A DNA stretch of 64,000 bases from Barrientosiimonas humi (GCF_006716095.1 NZ_VFOK01000001.1:744001-808000), one strand, 5' to 3'. Positions 25,100 through 36,240 are shown, numbered from the stretch's first letter. Notes: a model not told the origin generated them from the letters alone. Translations and numbers: made by a program.

Positions 25100-26845
25100 T
25101 CAGGCCGTGAACCACACCGCCGTGTCGGACGGGACCCGGGTGCCGTCGAGGGCGCCCGAGGCCACCAGCACCTGCGCGCCGTCGGGCAGGTCGACCGGGT
25201 CGGTGCCGAGGTTGGCGACGACCTGCACCCGGGCCTCGCGGGCGTCGTTGACCATGCGCACGACGTCGCCGGTCGACTCCTCCAGCAGCAGCGACCCCTG
25301 ACCCATGCTGAGCTCGCGGCGCACCTGCAGCATCCGCCGGTACAGCTCCAGCGTCGACCCGGGCACCCCGGCCTGCTGGTCGGCGGCCAGCGCCCGGTAG
25401 CTCTCCGGCTGCGGCAGCCAGGTCTGCTCGCTCGGGCCGAAGCCCAGGCCCGGCCGGTCGGCCTCCCACGGCATCGGCACGCGGCAGCCGTCCCGCCCCT
25501 TCTCGGTGTGCCCGCTGCGCTCCCAGGTCGGGTCCTGGCGCACCTCGTCGGGCATCGTCGTGTGGTCGGGGAGCCCGAGCTCCTCGCCCTGATAGATGTA
25601 CGCCCCGCCCGGCAGCGCGAGCATGAGCGTCGTCGCCGCGCGGGCTCGGCGCAGACCCAGCTCGGTGTCGGGCTGGGGGTCCTCGGCACCGATGCCGTTC
25701 GGTCGCGGCTGGTCGATCGGCAGCCCGAGCCGGGAGGCGTGCCGCACGACGTCGTGGTTGGACAGCACCCACGTCGTCGGGGCGCCCACCGAGTCGTTGG
25801 CGGCGTAGGACGCCCGGATGACCTCGCGCAGCTTGTCGGCGTGCCAGTGGGTCTCGAGGAAGTCGAAGTTGAACGCCTGGTGGAACTCGGTCTCGCGGAC
25901 GTACCGCGCGGCCCGCTCGACCGGGGTCACCCACGCCTCCGCGCACATGATGCGGTCGCCCGCGGAGTCACCGGTCTCGTTGTAGGAGTTGAGGATCCGG
26001 CGCCAGGACTCGTACACCTCGTGCACGCCGTCCTGGTCCCACATCGGGGGACGGCGGTCGGTGCTCTCGCCCTTGAGGCCGGCACCCAGCAGGTGCAGCT
26101 CGGCGTCCCAGTCGGGCAGGCCCGCCTCCTTGATGAGGCCGTGCGCGACGTCGACCCGGAAGCCGTCGACGCCGAGGTCGAGCCAGAAGCGCAGGATCGA
26201 CTCGAACTCCTCGCGCACCTCCGGCAGCTCCCAGTTGAGGTCGGGCTGCTTGGGGTCGAACAGGTGGAGGTACCACTGGCCGGGGGAGCCGTCGGGCTCG
26301 GTGACCCGGGTCCAGGCGCGGCCGCCGAAGACGCTCTCCCAGTTGTTCGGCGGCTCGGAGCCGTCCGGGCCCTTCCCGTCGCGGAACATGTAGCGCTCGC
26401 GCTCCGGCGACCCCGGCGCGGCGGCGAGCGCCGCGCGGAACCACTCGTGCTCGTCGGAGGTGTGGTTGGGCACCAGGTCGACGATCACTCGCAGGCCCAG
26501 CTCGTGCGCGCGGGCCACCATGGCCTTGGCGTCCTCGAGCCGGCCGAACAGCGGGTCGACCGCGCGGTAGTCGGAGACGTCGTACCCCGCGTCGGCCTGG
26601 GGCGAGGCGTAGAAGGGGGAGAGCCACACCGCGTCGACGCCGAGGTCACGCAGGTAGGGCAGGCGTGAGGTGATGCCGACCAGGTCGCCCATGCCGTCGC
26701 CGTCGTGGTCGGCGAACGAGCGCGGATAGATCTGGTAGATCACGGCGCTGCGCCACCACGCGTCGGCGTGGCGGCTCCCGTCGTGGACCAGCTGTGCGGC
26801 CGGTGCGGTCGAGGTCGGGGTGGTGGGGTTCTGCGTCACGGGCAA
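25100..26845 (-). CDS. GH13 alpha-glucosidase (oligo-1,6-glucosidase/AglA type)
   Basis: Cytosolic (alpha/beta)8 glycosidase of ~580 residues releasing glucose from alpha-glucosides such as maltose, isomaltose or sucrose analogues. The four GH13 regions are present: DLVPNHTSDEH, GFRVDVAHGL (nucleophile Asp), IMCAEAW (acid/base Glu) and WVLSNHDVVRH (transition-state Asp). The N-terminal AVIYQIYPRSFADHDGDGMGDL is classic. Start TTG 26845 or GTG 26839; neither has a clear RBS. A LacI-type operator lies about 30 bp upstream. It follows glbO on the same strand, as aglA and glbO are neighbours in M. tuberculosis (Rv2471/Rv2470, from memory). malQ nearby suggests glycogen/maltodextrin use. Confidence 0.92.
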   Translation of the reverse strand: MPVTQNPTTPTSTAPAAQLVHDGSRHADAWWRSAVIYQIYPRSFADHDGDGMGDLVGITSRLPYLRDLGVDAVWLSPFYASPQADAGYDVSDYRAVDPLFGRLEDAKAMVARAHELGLRVIVDLVPNHTSDEHEWFRAALAAAPGSPERERYMFRDGKGPDGSEPPNNWESVFGGRAWTRVTEPDGSPGQWYLHLFDPKQPDLNWELPEVREEFESILRFWLDLGVDGFRVDVAHGLIKEAGLPDWDAELHLLGAGLKGESTDRRPPMWDQDGVHEVYESWRRILNSYNETGDSAGDRIMCAEAWVTPVERAARYVRETEFHQAFNFDFLETHWHADKLREVIRASYAANDSVGAPTTWVLSNHDVVRHASRLGLPIDQPRPNGIGAEDPQPDTELGLRRARAATTLMLALPGGAYIYQGEELGLPDHTTMPDEVRQDPTWERSGHTEKGRDGCRVPMPWEADRPGLGFGPSEQTWLPQPESYRALAADQQAGVPGSTLELYRRMLQVRRELSMGQGSLLLEESTGDVVRMVNDAREARVQVVANLGTDPVDLPDGAQVLVASGALDGTRVPSDTAVWFTA

Positions 26846-26873
26846 CCAGTCTGGGGCAGACCGGGCCCGGGAC

Positions 26874-26885
26874 GAAAACGTTTCA
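26874..26885. promoter_or_regulatory. LacI-type operator before the alpha-glucosidase gene
   Basis: GAAAACGTTTCA contains the palindrome AAACGTTT at 26876-26883 and differs by one base from the LacI/GalR-family consensus TGAAACGTTTCA. It lies ~30 bp upstream of the GH13 start and overlaps the glbO stop codon. No LacI-family gene is in the window. Confidence 0.6.
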
Positions 26886-27272
26886 GCCCGTGGGCTCTTC
26901 GTGCCGGTTGACGAGCATGTACGCCGCGCGCGTCAGGTAGTCGCGCAGCGCCGCGTCGTGCGCCTCGTCCAGGTCGAGCGTGTCGACCGCGTTCATCATG
27001 TGCAGCAGCCACCGGTCGCGCATGTCGGGCGTGACGGCGAACGGCACGTGCCGCATCCGCAGCCGCGGGTGACCGCGCTGCTCGGAGTAGGTCTTCGGGC
27101 CGCCCCAGTACTGCTCGAGGAACATCCGCAGCCGGACCTCGGCCGGCCCGAGGTCCTCCTCGGGGTAGAGCGCGCGCAGCGGCGGGTCGCTCGCGACCCC
27201 GCGGTAGAACTCGCGCACCAGCTGCACGAACGTCTCGTGCCCGCCGACCTCGTCGTAGAAGGTGTTGCTCAC
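26883..27272 (-). CDS. glbO: Group II truncated haemoglobin
   Basis: 129-residue 2-over-2 globin binding haem and O2. Residues known from mycobacterial TrHbO are all present at the same numbers: TyrB10 (23), TyrCD1 (36), proximal HisF8 (75, in [10 protein letters not shown]) and TrpG8 (88). The [18 protein letters not shown] stretch is diagnostic of group II. GTG 27272 gives the standard N-terminus ([10 protein letters not shown]). It lies 31 bp downstream of the MscS gene and 37 bp upstream of the GH13 gene, all on the minus strand. Proposed roles in the family are peroxidase, NO or oxygen chemistry at the membrane. Confidence 0.94.
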   Translation of the reverse strand: MSNTFYDEVGGHETFVQLVREFYRGVASDPPLRALYPEEDLGPAEVRLRMFLEQYWGGPKTYSEQRGHPRLRMRHVPFAVTPDMRDRWLLHMMNAVDTLDLDEAHDAALRDYLTRAAYMLVNRHEEPTG

Positions 27273-27303
27273 ACCCTCGATCCTCTCAGGCGCGCCCGCG
27301 CCC

Positions 27304-28242
27304 TCAGGCACCCGTGCCGCCGACCGGGGGCGGGCCGTACGGCGTGAGGGCCGGTCCGCGGATGCCGGCCGCGTCGAGCGCGACCTTGCTGCGCTCGCGC
27401 AGCTCGCGCGAGACCGAGAAGTTCTCGTTGGGTGCGCACTTGGCGATGATCCGCATCGTCATCACGCCGCCGCTCACCGACTCGACACCGGCGACCTCGG
27501 GTTCCTCGAGAAGCCTTTCGTCCCAAGGGGATTCGTCACGGATGTGCACGGTCACCGTGCGCAGGACCGCCAGCACCTTCTCCACGGGCTGGTCGTAGGC
27601 GACGGGGATGTCGACCAGCGCGGTCGACCAGCCCTGCGAACGGTTGCCGATGCGGATGATCTCGCCGTTGCGGATGTACCAGATCACCCCGTTGGCGTCG
27701 CGCAGGCGCGTCACCCGCAGCGTGACCTCCTCGACCGTCCCGATCGCCTCGCCGGTGTCGATGACGTCACCGACGCCGTACTGGTCCTCCAGGATCATGA
27801 ACACGCCGGACAGGAAGTCCTTGACCAGGCTCTGCGCGCCGAAGCCGAGGGCGACGCCGCCGACGCCGGCGGAGGCCATGAGCGGCCCGAGCGGCACCCC
27901 GAGCGTGGCCAGCACCGTGAGCACCGCGATGGTGCTGAGCACGATCGTCGTCGCCGACTTCAGCACCGACCCCATCGTCGCAGCCCGCTGCCGGCGCCGC
28001 TCCTCGTCGAGCCCGGTGGCCTCGCGCAGCATCCGGGTCGCCCGGCCGCCCTCGCCGGTGCGCTGCTCCATCGCGCTCACCGCCTTGTCGATCGCGCGGT
28101 GGACGAGCCAGCGGGCGACCATGGTCAGGGCGAGGACGAGCACGATGGTGAGCGGGGCGCCGGCGAACCACGTCCCGACCTGGTCCCAGGTCAGGTCGCC
28201 GACCGCCTGGGGGAGCGCGGCGAGCGTCAGGGCGAAAGACAT
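27304..28242 (-). CDS. MscS-family mechanosensitive channel
   Basis: 312 residues with two or three N-terminal transmembrane helices ([40 protein letters not shown]). The pore helix [36 protein letters not shown] is followed by the beta domain ([28 protein letters not shown]) and a cytoplasmic domain. It releases osmolytes on hypo-osmotic shock; small size resembles E. coli MscS. ATG 28242 has GAGAGG 9 nt upstream; ATG 28251 is an alternative. It is first of a possible three-gene run with glbO and the GH13 gene, and divergent from malQ. Confidence 0.9.
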   Translation of the reverse strand: MSFALTLAALPQAVGDLTWDQVGTWFAGAPLTIVLVLALTMVARWLVHRAIDKAVSAMEQRTGEGGRATRMLREATGLDEERRRQRAATMGSVLKSATTIVLSTIAVLTVLATLGVPLGPLMASAGVGGVALGFGAQSLVKDFLSGVFMILEDQYGVGDVIDTGEAIGTVEEVTLRVTRLRDANGVIWYIRNGEIIRIGNRSQGWSTALVDIPVAYDQPVEKVLAVLRTVTVHIRDESPWDERLLEEPEVAGVESVSGGVMTMRIIAKCAPNENFSVSRELRERSKVALDAAGIRGPALTPYGPPPVGGTGA

Positions 28243-28330
28243 GGCCCACATCCTCTCGTGCGCCGGGTGCTGGGCAGTGAGACAGTAGGGGCGACCTCGC
28301 CTCACCCGTGCCCGAAAGCAGGACTTGCCG

Positions 28331-30454
28331 GTGCCTTCTGCCCCCAGCTCGACCCTCCAGGACCTGGCGCACGCGCATGACATCGCCACGGAGTACTGGG
28401 ACTGGAAGGGCAACCACGTCAAGGTCAGCGACGACACGCTGCGCAGCGTCCTCGCCGCGCTCGACGTGCCCGCCGAGGGCGACGAGCAGGTCGCGCAGGC
28501 GATGGCCCGCAAGCGCGACGAGGCGTGGCGGCGCACGCTGCCCCCGGTCGTCGTGCTGCGCGAGGGCTGGACCCCGTGGGTCGCCGTGCACGTGCCCGAC
28601 GGCGCCGAGATCAGCGCCGTGGTGCGGCTCGAGGACGGCACCGAGCGAGGGGTCACCTTCCCCGACAACCCGGTCCAGCCGCGCGACGTCGACGGCGCCC
28701 GGCTGGCCGAGATCACCGTCGAGCTGCCCGGCGACCTGCCGCTCGGCTACCACGAGCTGGTCGTCACCCGCGAGACCAGCGGCGGCTTCGCCCGCTGCCC
28801 GGTGATCGTGACCCCCGAGCGGGTCGCGCTGCCCGAGGCGGTGCGCTCCTCCCCGGCGTGGGGCCTGATGACCCAGCTGTACTCCGTGCGCTCCGAGCAG
28901 TCCTGGGGCATCGGCGACGCGGCCGACCTCGCCGAGCTGGGGTCGTGGGGCGCGCGGCAGGGCGCCGACTTCGTGCTGGTCAACCCGATGCACGCCGCCG
29001 AGCCGGTCCCGACGATGGAGCCCTCGCCCTACCTGCCGACGACCCGGCGCTTCCTCAACCCGATGTACATCCGCGTCGAGGAGGTGCCCGAGATGGGGTA
29101 CCTGTCCTCGGCCGAGCACCAGATGATCGAGTGGCACGGCGACGACGCGCGCCGCCTCAACGGCCTGGCCGACCTCGACCGCGACAGCAGCTGGGAGGCC
29201 AAGCAGGCCGCGCTGCGCATCGTCTTCCGGCAGCGGCGCACCCAGCGTCGGCACCGCGACTTCGAGGAGTTCTGCGAGCGGGCCGGGCAGGGCCTGGTCG
29301 ACTACGCCACCTGGTGCGCGATCGTCGTCGACCGCGGGCTGCCGTGGTCCGACTGGCCCGAGGCGCTGCAGGACCCGCGCAGCCCCGAGACCGCCGCGGA
29401 GCGCCAGCGCCTCGCCGACGAGGTCGAGTTCCACAGCTGGCTGCAGTGGATCGTGCAGCGGCAGTTCGCCGACGCCCAGCGCGAGCTGACCGCGGCCGGC
29501 ATGTCCGTCGGCGTCGTCCACGACCTGGCCGTGGGCGTGCACCCGGGCGGGTCCGACTCCTGGGCGCTCGCCGACGTGCTGGCCGGCGGGGTGCGCGTCG
29601 GGGCCCCGCCGGACGACTACAACGCGGCCGGTCAGAACTGGAGCCAGCCGCCGTGGCGACCCGACCGCCTGGCCGAGCAGGCGTACGCCCCCTATCGCGA
29701 CATGCTGCGCACCTTGCTGCAGCTGTCGGGCGGGCTGCGCGTCGACCACATCATCGGGCTGTTCCGGCTGTGGTGGATCCCGCTCGGGAAGTCGGCGACC
29801 GAGGGCACGTACGTCCGCTACGACCACGAGGCGCTCGTCGGGATCCTCGCGCTCGAGGCGCACCGCGCCGGCGCGATCGTCATCGGCGAGGACCTCGGCA
29901 CGGTCGAGGACTGGGTGCGCGACTACCTCACCGAGCGGGGTCTGCTCGGCACCTCGATCCTGTGGTTCGAGCGCAAGGACGGCTCGGCCCCGCGCGCGCC
30001 CGAGACCTATCGCGAGCTGTGCCTGGCGTCGGTGACCACGCACGACCTGCCGCCCACCGCCGGATACCTGCAGGGCGAGCACATCACGGTGCGCGACGAG
30101 CTGGGGCTGCTGCCCGACAGCCTCGAGGAGACGATGGTCGAGGACGAGCGCCAGCGCGAGGCGGTGCTGAGCGACCTGCGCTCGCGCGGCCTCATCGGCG
30201 AGCAGGCGACGGTCGAGGAGCAGGTCAACGCCCTCTACCGCTACCTCACGTTCAGCCCCGCCCGGCTGCTCGGCGTCGCCGTGCCCGACCTGGTCGGCGA
30301 CGTGCGCACGATCAACCAGCCCGGCACCGACGAGGAGTACCCCAACTGGCGGCTGCCGCTGGCCAACGCCGACCGCGAGCCGCTGATGCTCGAGGACGTC
30401 ATGGTCAGCCGTCGCGCCAAGCGGTTGATCCGCGCCGTCGGCAGCCGCCGCTGA
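28331..30454 (+). CDS. malQ: 4-alpha-glucanotransferase (amylomaltase)
   Basis: GH77 enzyme of 707 residues that moves maltodextrin segments between alpha-1,4-glucans. An N-terminal ~150-residue extension typical of actinobacterial MalQ (HDIATEYWDWKGNHVKVSDDTL) precedes the barrel. Barrel signatures: SPYLPTTRRFLNPMYIRVEE, GLRVDHIIGLFRLWWIP (nucleophile Asp), VIGEDLGTVEDWVRDYL (Glu) and VTTHDLPPTAGYL (Asp). GTG 28331 has AGGA 8 nt upstream and is preferred over TTG 28325. A hairpin follows 32 nt after the stop. Likely works with the GH13 alpha-glucosidase in maltodextrin or glycogen turnover. Confidence 0.95.
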   Translation: MPSAPSSTLQDLAHAHDIATEYWDWKGNHVKVSDDTLRSVLAALDVPAEGDEQVAQAMARKRDEAWRRTLPPVVVLREGWTPWVAVHVPDGAEISAVVRLEDGTERGVTFPDNPVQPRDVDGARLAEITVELPGDLPLGYHELVVTRETSGGFARCPVIVTPERVALPEAVRSSPAWGLMTQLYSVRSEQSWGIGDAADLAELGSWGARQGADFVLVNPMHAAEPVPTMEPSPYLPTTRRFLNPMYIRVEEVPEMGYLSSAEHQMIEWHGDDARRLNGLADLDRDSSWEAKQAALRIVFRQRRTQRRHRDFEEFCERAGQGLVDYATWCAIVVDRGLPWSDWPEALQDPRSPETAAERQRLADEVEFHSWLQWIVQRQFADAQRELTAAGMSVGVVHDLAVGVHPGGSDSWALADVLAGGVRVGAPPDDYNAAGQNWSQPPWRPDRLAEQAYAPYRDMLRTLLQLSGGLRVDHIIGLFRLWWIPLGKSATEGTYVRYDHEALVGILALEAHRAGAIVIGEDLGTVEDWVRDYLTERGLLGTSILWFERKDGSAPRAPETYRELCLASVTTHDLPPTAGYLQGEHITVRDELGLLPDSLEETMVEDERQREAVLSDLRSRGLIGEQATVEEQVNALYRYLTFSPARLLGVAVPDLVGDVRTINQPGTDEEYPNWRLPLANADREPLMLEDVMVSRRAKRLIRAVGSRR

Positions 30455-30485
30455 CGCGCACGCCCCGCCCCCGCCGTACGCCCTC

Positions 30486-30516
30486 GGCCCCGCCCGCGGA
30501 CGTCGCGGACGGGGCC
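30486..30516 (+). terminator. Terminator after malQ
   Basis: Stem GGCCCCG/CGGGGCC with an inner CGCG/CGCG pairing across a small interior loop, and a 5-nt loop. It lies between malQ and the convergent pepN. Confidence 0.6.
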
Positions 30517-30551
30517 GATGGCTGGGTCAGCCGGGGACGGCCGAGGCCGGC

Positions 30552-33134
<2,583 letters not shown>

Positions 33135-33193
33135 GACGGCTCCTTCGCGCGTCAGGGGTGGAAGCGGCCTCATCGTGGCACAGGGCCGGGTGG

Positions 33194-33199
33194 CAGGAT
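33194..33199 (+). promoter_or_regulatory. Candidate leaderless -10 for the DsbA-fold gene
   Basis: CAGGAT ends 6 nt before GTG 33206. No RBS. Confidence 0.35.
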
Positions 33200-33205
33200 G
33201 AGCGG

Positions 33206-33859
33206 GTGACGACTTCACCGAGCTCCACCAGCAGCGGCCGCACGTCGGCCGAGATGTTCTTCGACCCGCTGTGCCCGTGGGCCTGGATGACCTCCCGCTG
33301 GCTGATCGAGGCCGCGAAGGTGCGCGACCTCGACATCACCTGGACGGTCATGAGCCTCTCGGTGCTCAACGAGGGACGTGACCTCGACGAGAAGTACCGC
33401 GCGCTCATGGACCGCGGCTGGGGCCCGGTCCGGGTGCTCGTCAAGGCCGCCCAGGACCACGGCCCGGAGGTGCTGGGCGACCTCTACACCGCGATCGGCA
33501 CCCGCCGCCACCCCGGTGGCCGCGGCGGTGACGACGCCGACATGAAGGCGGTCGTCGAGGAGTCGCTGGCCGAGGTCGGGCTCCCGGCCGAGCTCATCGA
33601 GGTCTGGGAGAACGTCCCGGGCGACGACGTCGACAAGGCGCTGCGGGCCAGCCACCAGCGCGCCATCGACCTGGTGGGCGACGACGTCGGCACCCCCGTG
33701 GTCGCCGTGGAGGGCGTCGCCTTCTTCGGCCCCGTGGTCACCCCGGCGCCCAAGGGCGAGGCCGCGGGACGGCTCTGGGACGGCTGCCTGCTCGTCGCCG
33801 GGACGCCCGGCTTCTACGAGCTCAAGCGCAGCCGCGACGCCGAGCCCGACTTCAGCTGA
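33206..33859 (+). CDS. DsbA-fold mycothiol-dependent nitroreductase-like protein
   Basis: 217 residues, thioredoxin/DsbA fold, cytosolic, similar throughout to M. tuberculosis Rv2466c, a mycothiol-dependent nitroreductase/oxidoreductase. Matching blocks: FFDPLCPWAWMTSRW, VMSLSVLNEGRDL, RGWGPVRVLVKAAQDHG, DVGTPVVAVEGVAFFGPV and GFYELKRSR. The active site is CPWA (Cys23, Ala26): the resolving Cys of the CPWC form, as I remember Rv2466c, is replaced, which suggests a monothiol mechanism with mycothiol. Short gap (11 bp) to rpiB suggests an operon. Confidence 0.87.
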   Translation: MTTSPSSTSSGRTSAEMFFDPLCPWAWMTSRWLIEAAKVRDLDITWTVMSLSVLNEGRDLDEKYRALMDRGWGPVRVLVKAAQDHGPEVLGDLYTAIGTRRHPGGRGGDDADMKAVVEESLAEVGLPAELIEVWENVPGDDVDKALRASHQRAIDLVGDDVGTPVVAVEGVAFFGPVVTPAPKGEAAGRLWDGCLLVAGTPGFYELKRSRDAEPDFS

Positions 33860-33870
33860 GGGGCGGGCCG

Positions 33871-34338
33871 ATGCGCGTTCACGTCGGTGGCGACCACGCC
33901 GCCTTCGAGCTGCAGCAGCACCTGGTGACCTGGCTCGCCGAGCAGGGCCACGAGGTCATCGACCACGGGCCGACCGAGCTCGACCCGCAGGACGACTACC
34001 CGGTCTACGTCCTGCGCGCCGCCGAGGCGGTGCGCGACGACCCGGGGTCGCTCGGCATCGTGCTGGGCGGGTCGGGCAACGGTGAGCAGATGGCCGCCAA
34101 CAAGGTCGAGGGCATCCGCGCCGCGCTGTGCTCCACGGTCGAGCTGGCCCGGCTGTCGCGGGAGCACAACGACGCCCAGGTGCTCTCCATCGGCGGCCGC
34201 TTCACCGCCCCCGAGCTGGCCGAGGAGATGGTCGCGACCTTCCTCGGCACGCCGTTCACCGGGGAGGCGCGTCACCAGCGCCGCATCGACATGGTGCGGG
34301 CGTACGAGGCCGACGGCACCCTGCCGCCGCTGTCCTGA
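33871..34338 (+). CDS. rpiB: Ribose-5-phosphate isomerase B
   Basis: 155-residue isomerase interconverting ribose-5-phosphate and ribulose-5-phosphate in the pentose phosphate pathway. Conserved VGGDHAAFELQQHL, IVLGGSGNGEQMAANKVEGIRAAL and SREHNDAQVLSIGGRF. The catalytic base position in GNGEQMAANKV is Glu, the actinobacterial form, rather than the Cys of the E. coli enzyme. Follows the nitroreductase gene by 11 bp with GAGGGGCGGG upstream. A terminator follows. Confidence 0.95.
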   Translation: MRVHVGGDHAAFELQQHLVTWLAEQGHEVIDHGPTELDPQDDYPVYVLRAAEAVRDDPGSLGIVLGGSGNGEQMAANKVEGIRAALCSTVELARLSREHNDAQVLSIGGRFTAPELAEEMVATFLGTPFTGEARHQRRIDMVRAYEADGTLPPLS

Positions 34339-34348
34339 CCGACCGGCT

Positions 34349-34380
34349 CGCTCCGCCCGTACGCCCGTGCGGGTGGAGCG
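34349..34380 (+). terminator. Terminator after rpiB
   Basis: 11-bp stem (34349-34359 with 34370-34380), one G-T pair, 10-nt loop, starting 11 nt past the stop. Confidence 0.6.
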
Positions 34381-34471
34381 CGGGCCCTTATACCCGCCTC
34401 GAATGCATAGGGTCGGGAAAGCATGCTTAAAGGGTTGGTAAAGACCTCACGGATCGACGCCCTCGCGTCGC

Positions 34472-34477
34472 TACGTT
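34472..34477 (+). promoter_or_regulatory. Candidate leaderless -10 for the SpoIIE-type phosphatase
   Basis: TACGTT ends 6 nt before GTG 34484. Upstream at 34385-34440 is an unusually A/T-rich stretch with the palindromes ATGCAT and AAGCATGCTT that may hold regulator sites. Confidence 0.45.
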
Positions 34478-34483
34478 GCCCGC

Positions 34484-35593
34484 GTGAGCATCGATCTGAC
34501 GGCCCGGGCCCGTCGCACCCGCCACGCGGTTGCGACGTCGAGCCTGCCCGAGCCGTTCCAGGCGGGCCTGCGCCGCGAGCGTTGGCTCACCACGCTCCTG
34601 CTCGTGCTCACCGCGCTGATGACGCTCGCGTTCGTGCTGCGCCCGGTCAGCCTGACCCTCGCGCCGGTCGTGCCGCTCGTCGTGGCGGCGGGGCTGTTCC
34701 TGCACGCCGCGCGGATGTACGTCGTCTTCGCCGCCGTCGCGGCCGGGATGCTCGTCACCTCGCTCAACGCACCGGCGCCGCCGGTGACGCTCGCGGCCAT
34801 CGCCGTCGTCATGCTGCTGATGCTCGCCGTCGAGCGCCGGCGGATGCGCGCGGGCATCCCGCAGGAGGTCGGCGTCAGCATCCTCACCGACCTGCGCGCC
34901 CAGCTCGAGCGCCAGGCGCAGGTCGGCGACGACCTGCCCGCCGGCTGGCACCTCGACAGCAGCGTCCGGGCGGCGCACGGCGAGGCGCTGTCGGGCGACT
35001 TCCTGCTCACCCACCGCTCCGAGGACGACCTGCTCGAGGTGCTGCTGGTCGACGTCGCCGGCAAGGGCCTGCAGACCGGCACCCGCTCGCTCATGCTCAG
35101 CGGCGCCTTCTCCGGGCTGCTCGGCTCGACCCCGCCCGAGGGTCTGCTCGCCGCCGCCAACCGCTACCTCGTCCGGCAGAGCTGGCCCGACGGCTATGCC
35201 ACGGCCGTGCACCTCGCACTCGACCTGCGCACCGGCGACTACTCGCTCGCCAGCGCCGGCCACCCGGCCGCGATGCACCACCACGCCGGCGCCGGGCGCT
35301 GGCAGGAGCGCAGCGACGCCCGCGGCGTGATGCTCGGCGTGCTCGACTCCGGGCTGGTGAGCTACGAGCGGGTCAGCGGCCGGCTCGAGCGCGGCGATGC
35401 GCTGCTGCTCTACTCGGACGGCATGATCGAGAGCCCCGAGCTGGACCTGGGGCAGGGGATGGACCGGATGCTCGGCGCGGCCGACCGGGTCGTCGCCTGC
35501 GAGCCGGGCGCGGGGGAGGCGGCGCAGATCTGCGACTTCGCCTGCGCCGGCGAGGACGACGACCGCACCACGGTGCTGCTGCGCCGCGAGTGA
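34484..35593 (+). CDS. Membrane-bound SpoIIE/RsbU-type PP2C serine phosphatase
   Basis: 369 residues. Three or four transmembrane helices at about residues 33-112, then a short helical linker (RAQLERQAQ) and a cytoplasmic SpoIIE/PP2C phosphatase domain: SGDFLLTHRSEDD, VLLVDVAGKGLQTG (metal Asp in DVAGKG), YATAVHLALDLRTG, LASAGHPAAMHH, ALLLYSDGMIES and DDRTTVLL. Such proteins dephosphorylate anti-anti-sigma factors in partner-switching pathways, here presumably controlling a stress sigma factor. No sigma, kinase or STAS gene is adjacent, so partners lie elsewhere. Confidence 0.88.
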   Translation: MSIDLTARARRTRHAVATSSLPEPFQAGLRRERWLTTLLLVLTALMTLAFVLRPVSLTLAPVVPLVVAAGLFLHAARMYVVFAAVAAGMLVTSLNAPAPPVTLAAIAVVMLLMLAVERRRMRAGIPQEVGVSILTDLRAQLERQAQVGDDLPAGWHLDSSVRAAHGEALSGDFLLTHRSEDDLLEVLLVDVAGKGLQTGTRSLMLSGAFSGLLGSTPPEGLLAAANRYLVRQSWPDGYATAVHLALDLRTGDYSLASAGHPAAMHHHAGAGRWQERSDARGVMLGVLDSGLVSYERVSGRLERGDALLLYSDGMIESPELDLGQGMDRMLGAADRVVACEPGAGEAAQICDFACAGEDDDRTTVLLRRE

Positions 35594-35662
35594 GAGTGCG
35601 AGGGAGAGCCGGCGAGGTGCCGGTCCCTGCGGGAGCCGGCGAGGGCGTACGGCGGGACGGGA

Positions 35663-35690
35663 AAGGGCCGGGGCGTGCGCCCCGGCCCTT
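35663..35690. terminator. Bidirectional terminator
   Basis: Perfect 13-bp inverted repeat AAGGGCCGGGGCG/CGCCCCGGCCCTT around a 2-nt centre; ends in TT on the plus strand and AA/TT on the minus strand. Lies between the convergent phosphatase and antitoxin-like genes. Confidence 0.75.
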
Positions 35691-35710
35691 CGTGATGTCA
35701 GCGGCAGTGC

Positions 35711-35938
35711 TTACTGCTGCTGGCCGCCGTCCTGCTGCTGCCCGTCCTGCTGCTGGCCGGCGTCCTGCTGTGCGTCACCGCCGAGGCGCTCGTTGGCGAA
35801 GTCCTGACCCTGGTCGACCTTGTCGGCGTACTGGCCGCCGGTCTTCTCGTCGATGAAGTCGCCGCCCTTCTCGACACCCTGGGACACCTTGTCCGGGTTG
35901 TTGCCGAGGGCGTCCTTGGCGTTGTCCATCAGACCCAT
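35711..35938 (-). CDS. Rv0909/MT0933-type antitoxin-like protein
   Basis: 75-residue hydrophilic protein. The first ~50 residues (MGLMDNAKDALGNNPDKVSQ, then GVEKGGDFIDEKTGGQYADKVDQ) match the MT0933-like antitoxin family. The last ~20 are almost only Gln, Asp and Gly, an unusual low-complexity tail. AGGAG lies 9 nt before the ATG. No toxin gene is adjacent, and in many actinomycetes this family appears as a small stress-associated orphan, so a true toxin-antitoxin role is doubtful. Confidence 0.75.
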   Translation of the reverse strand: MGLMDNAKDALGNNPDKVSQGVEKGGDFIDEKTGGQYADKVDQGQDFANERLGGDAQQDAGQQQDGQQQDGGQQQ

Positions 35939-36038
35939 GGAGATCACTCCTGTTGTTGGGGGCACACATTGCAGCCGGCCGGTCCCGGCCGGCGTCGCCC
36001 AACCTACGCACGCGTCTACCGCCGGGACAAGGGTGGAG

Positions 36039-36067
36039 TCGGACTGCTCCGGCGCAGCGGGTACGAT
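36039..36067 (+). promoter_or_regulatory. Possible promoter of the tRNA-Gly/tRNA-Pro unit
   Basis: TCGGAC and TACGAT separated by 17 bp, about 57 nt before tRNA-Gly. The -35 match is weak. Confidence 0.35.
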
Positions 36068-36123
36068 TGCCGCCGCACTGCGGATCGGCCGCCGACGGGC
36101 TCGGCCGGCACGAACGGGTGCAC

Positions 36124-36197
36124 GCGGGTGTAGCTCAATGGTAGAGCCCCAGTCTTCCAAACTGGCTACGCGAGTTCGATTCTCGTCACCCGCTCCA
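36124..36197 (+). tRNA. tRNA-Gly (TCC anticodon)
   Basis: Acceptor GCGGGTG/CACCCGC, anticodon loop TCTTCCAAA with TCC, T-arm with GAGTTCGATTCTC, discriminator T and encoded CCA at 36195-36197. Forms a cluster with tRNA-Pro before tig. Confidence 0.96.
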
Positions 36198-36240
36198 GGT
36201 CTCGGCCACCCCTTGCGACCGTGACTCGAGGGGGACACGA

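Noticed and set aside
33135-33218. Longer N-terminus for pepN
   Set aside because: GTG 33134 has a strong GAAGGAG RBS, and the extension overlaps the divergent nitroreductase start.
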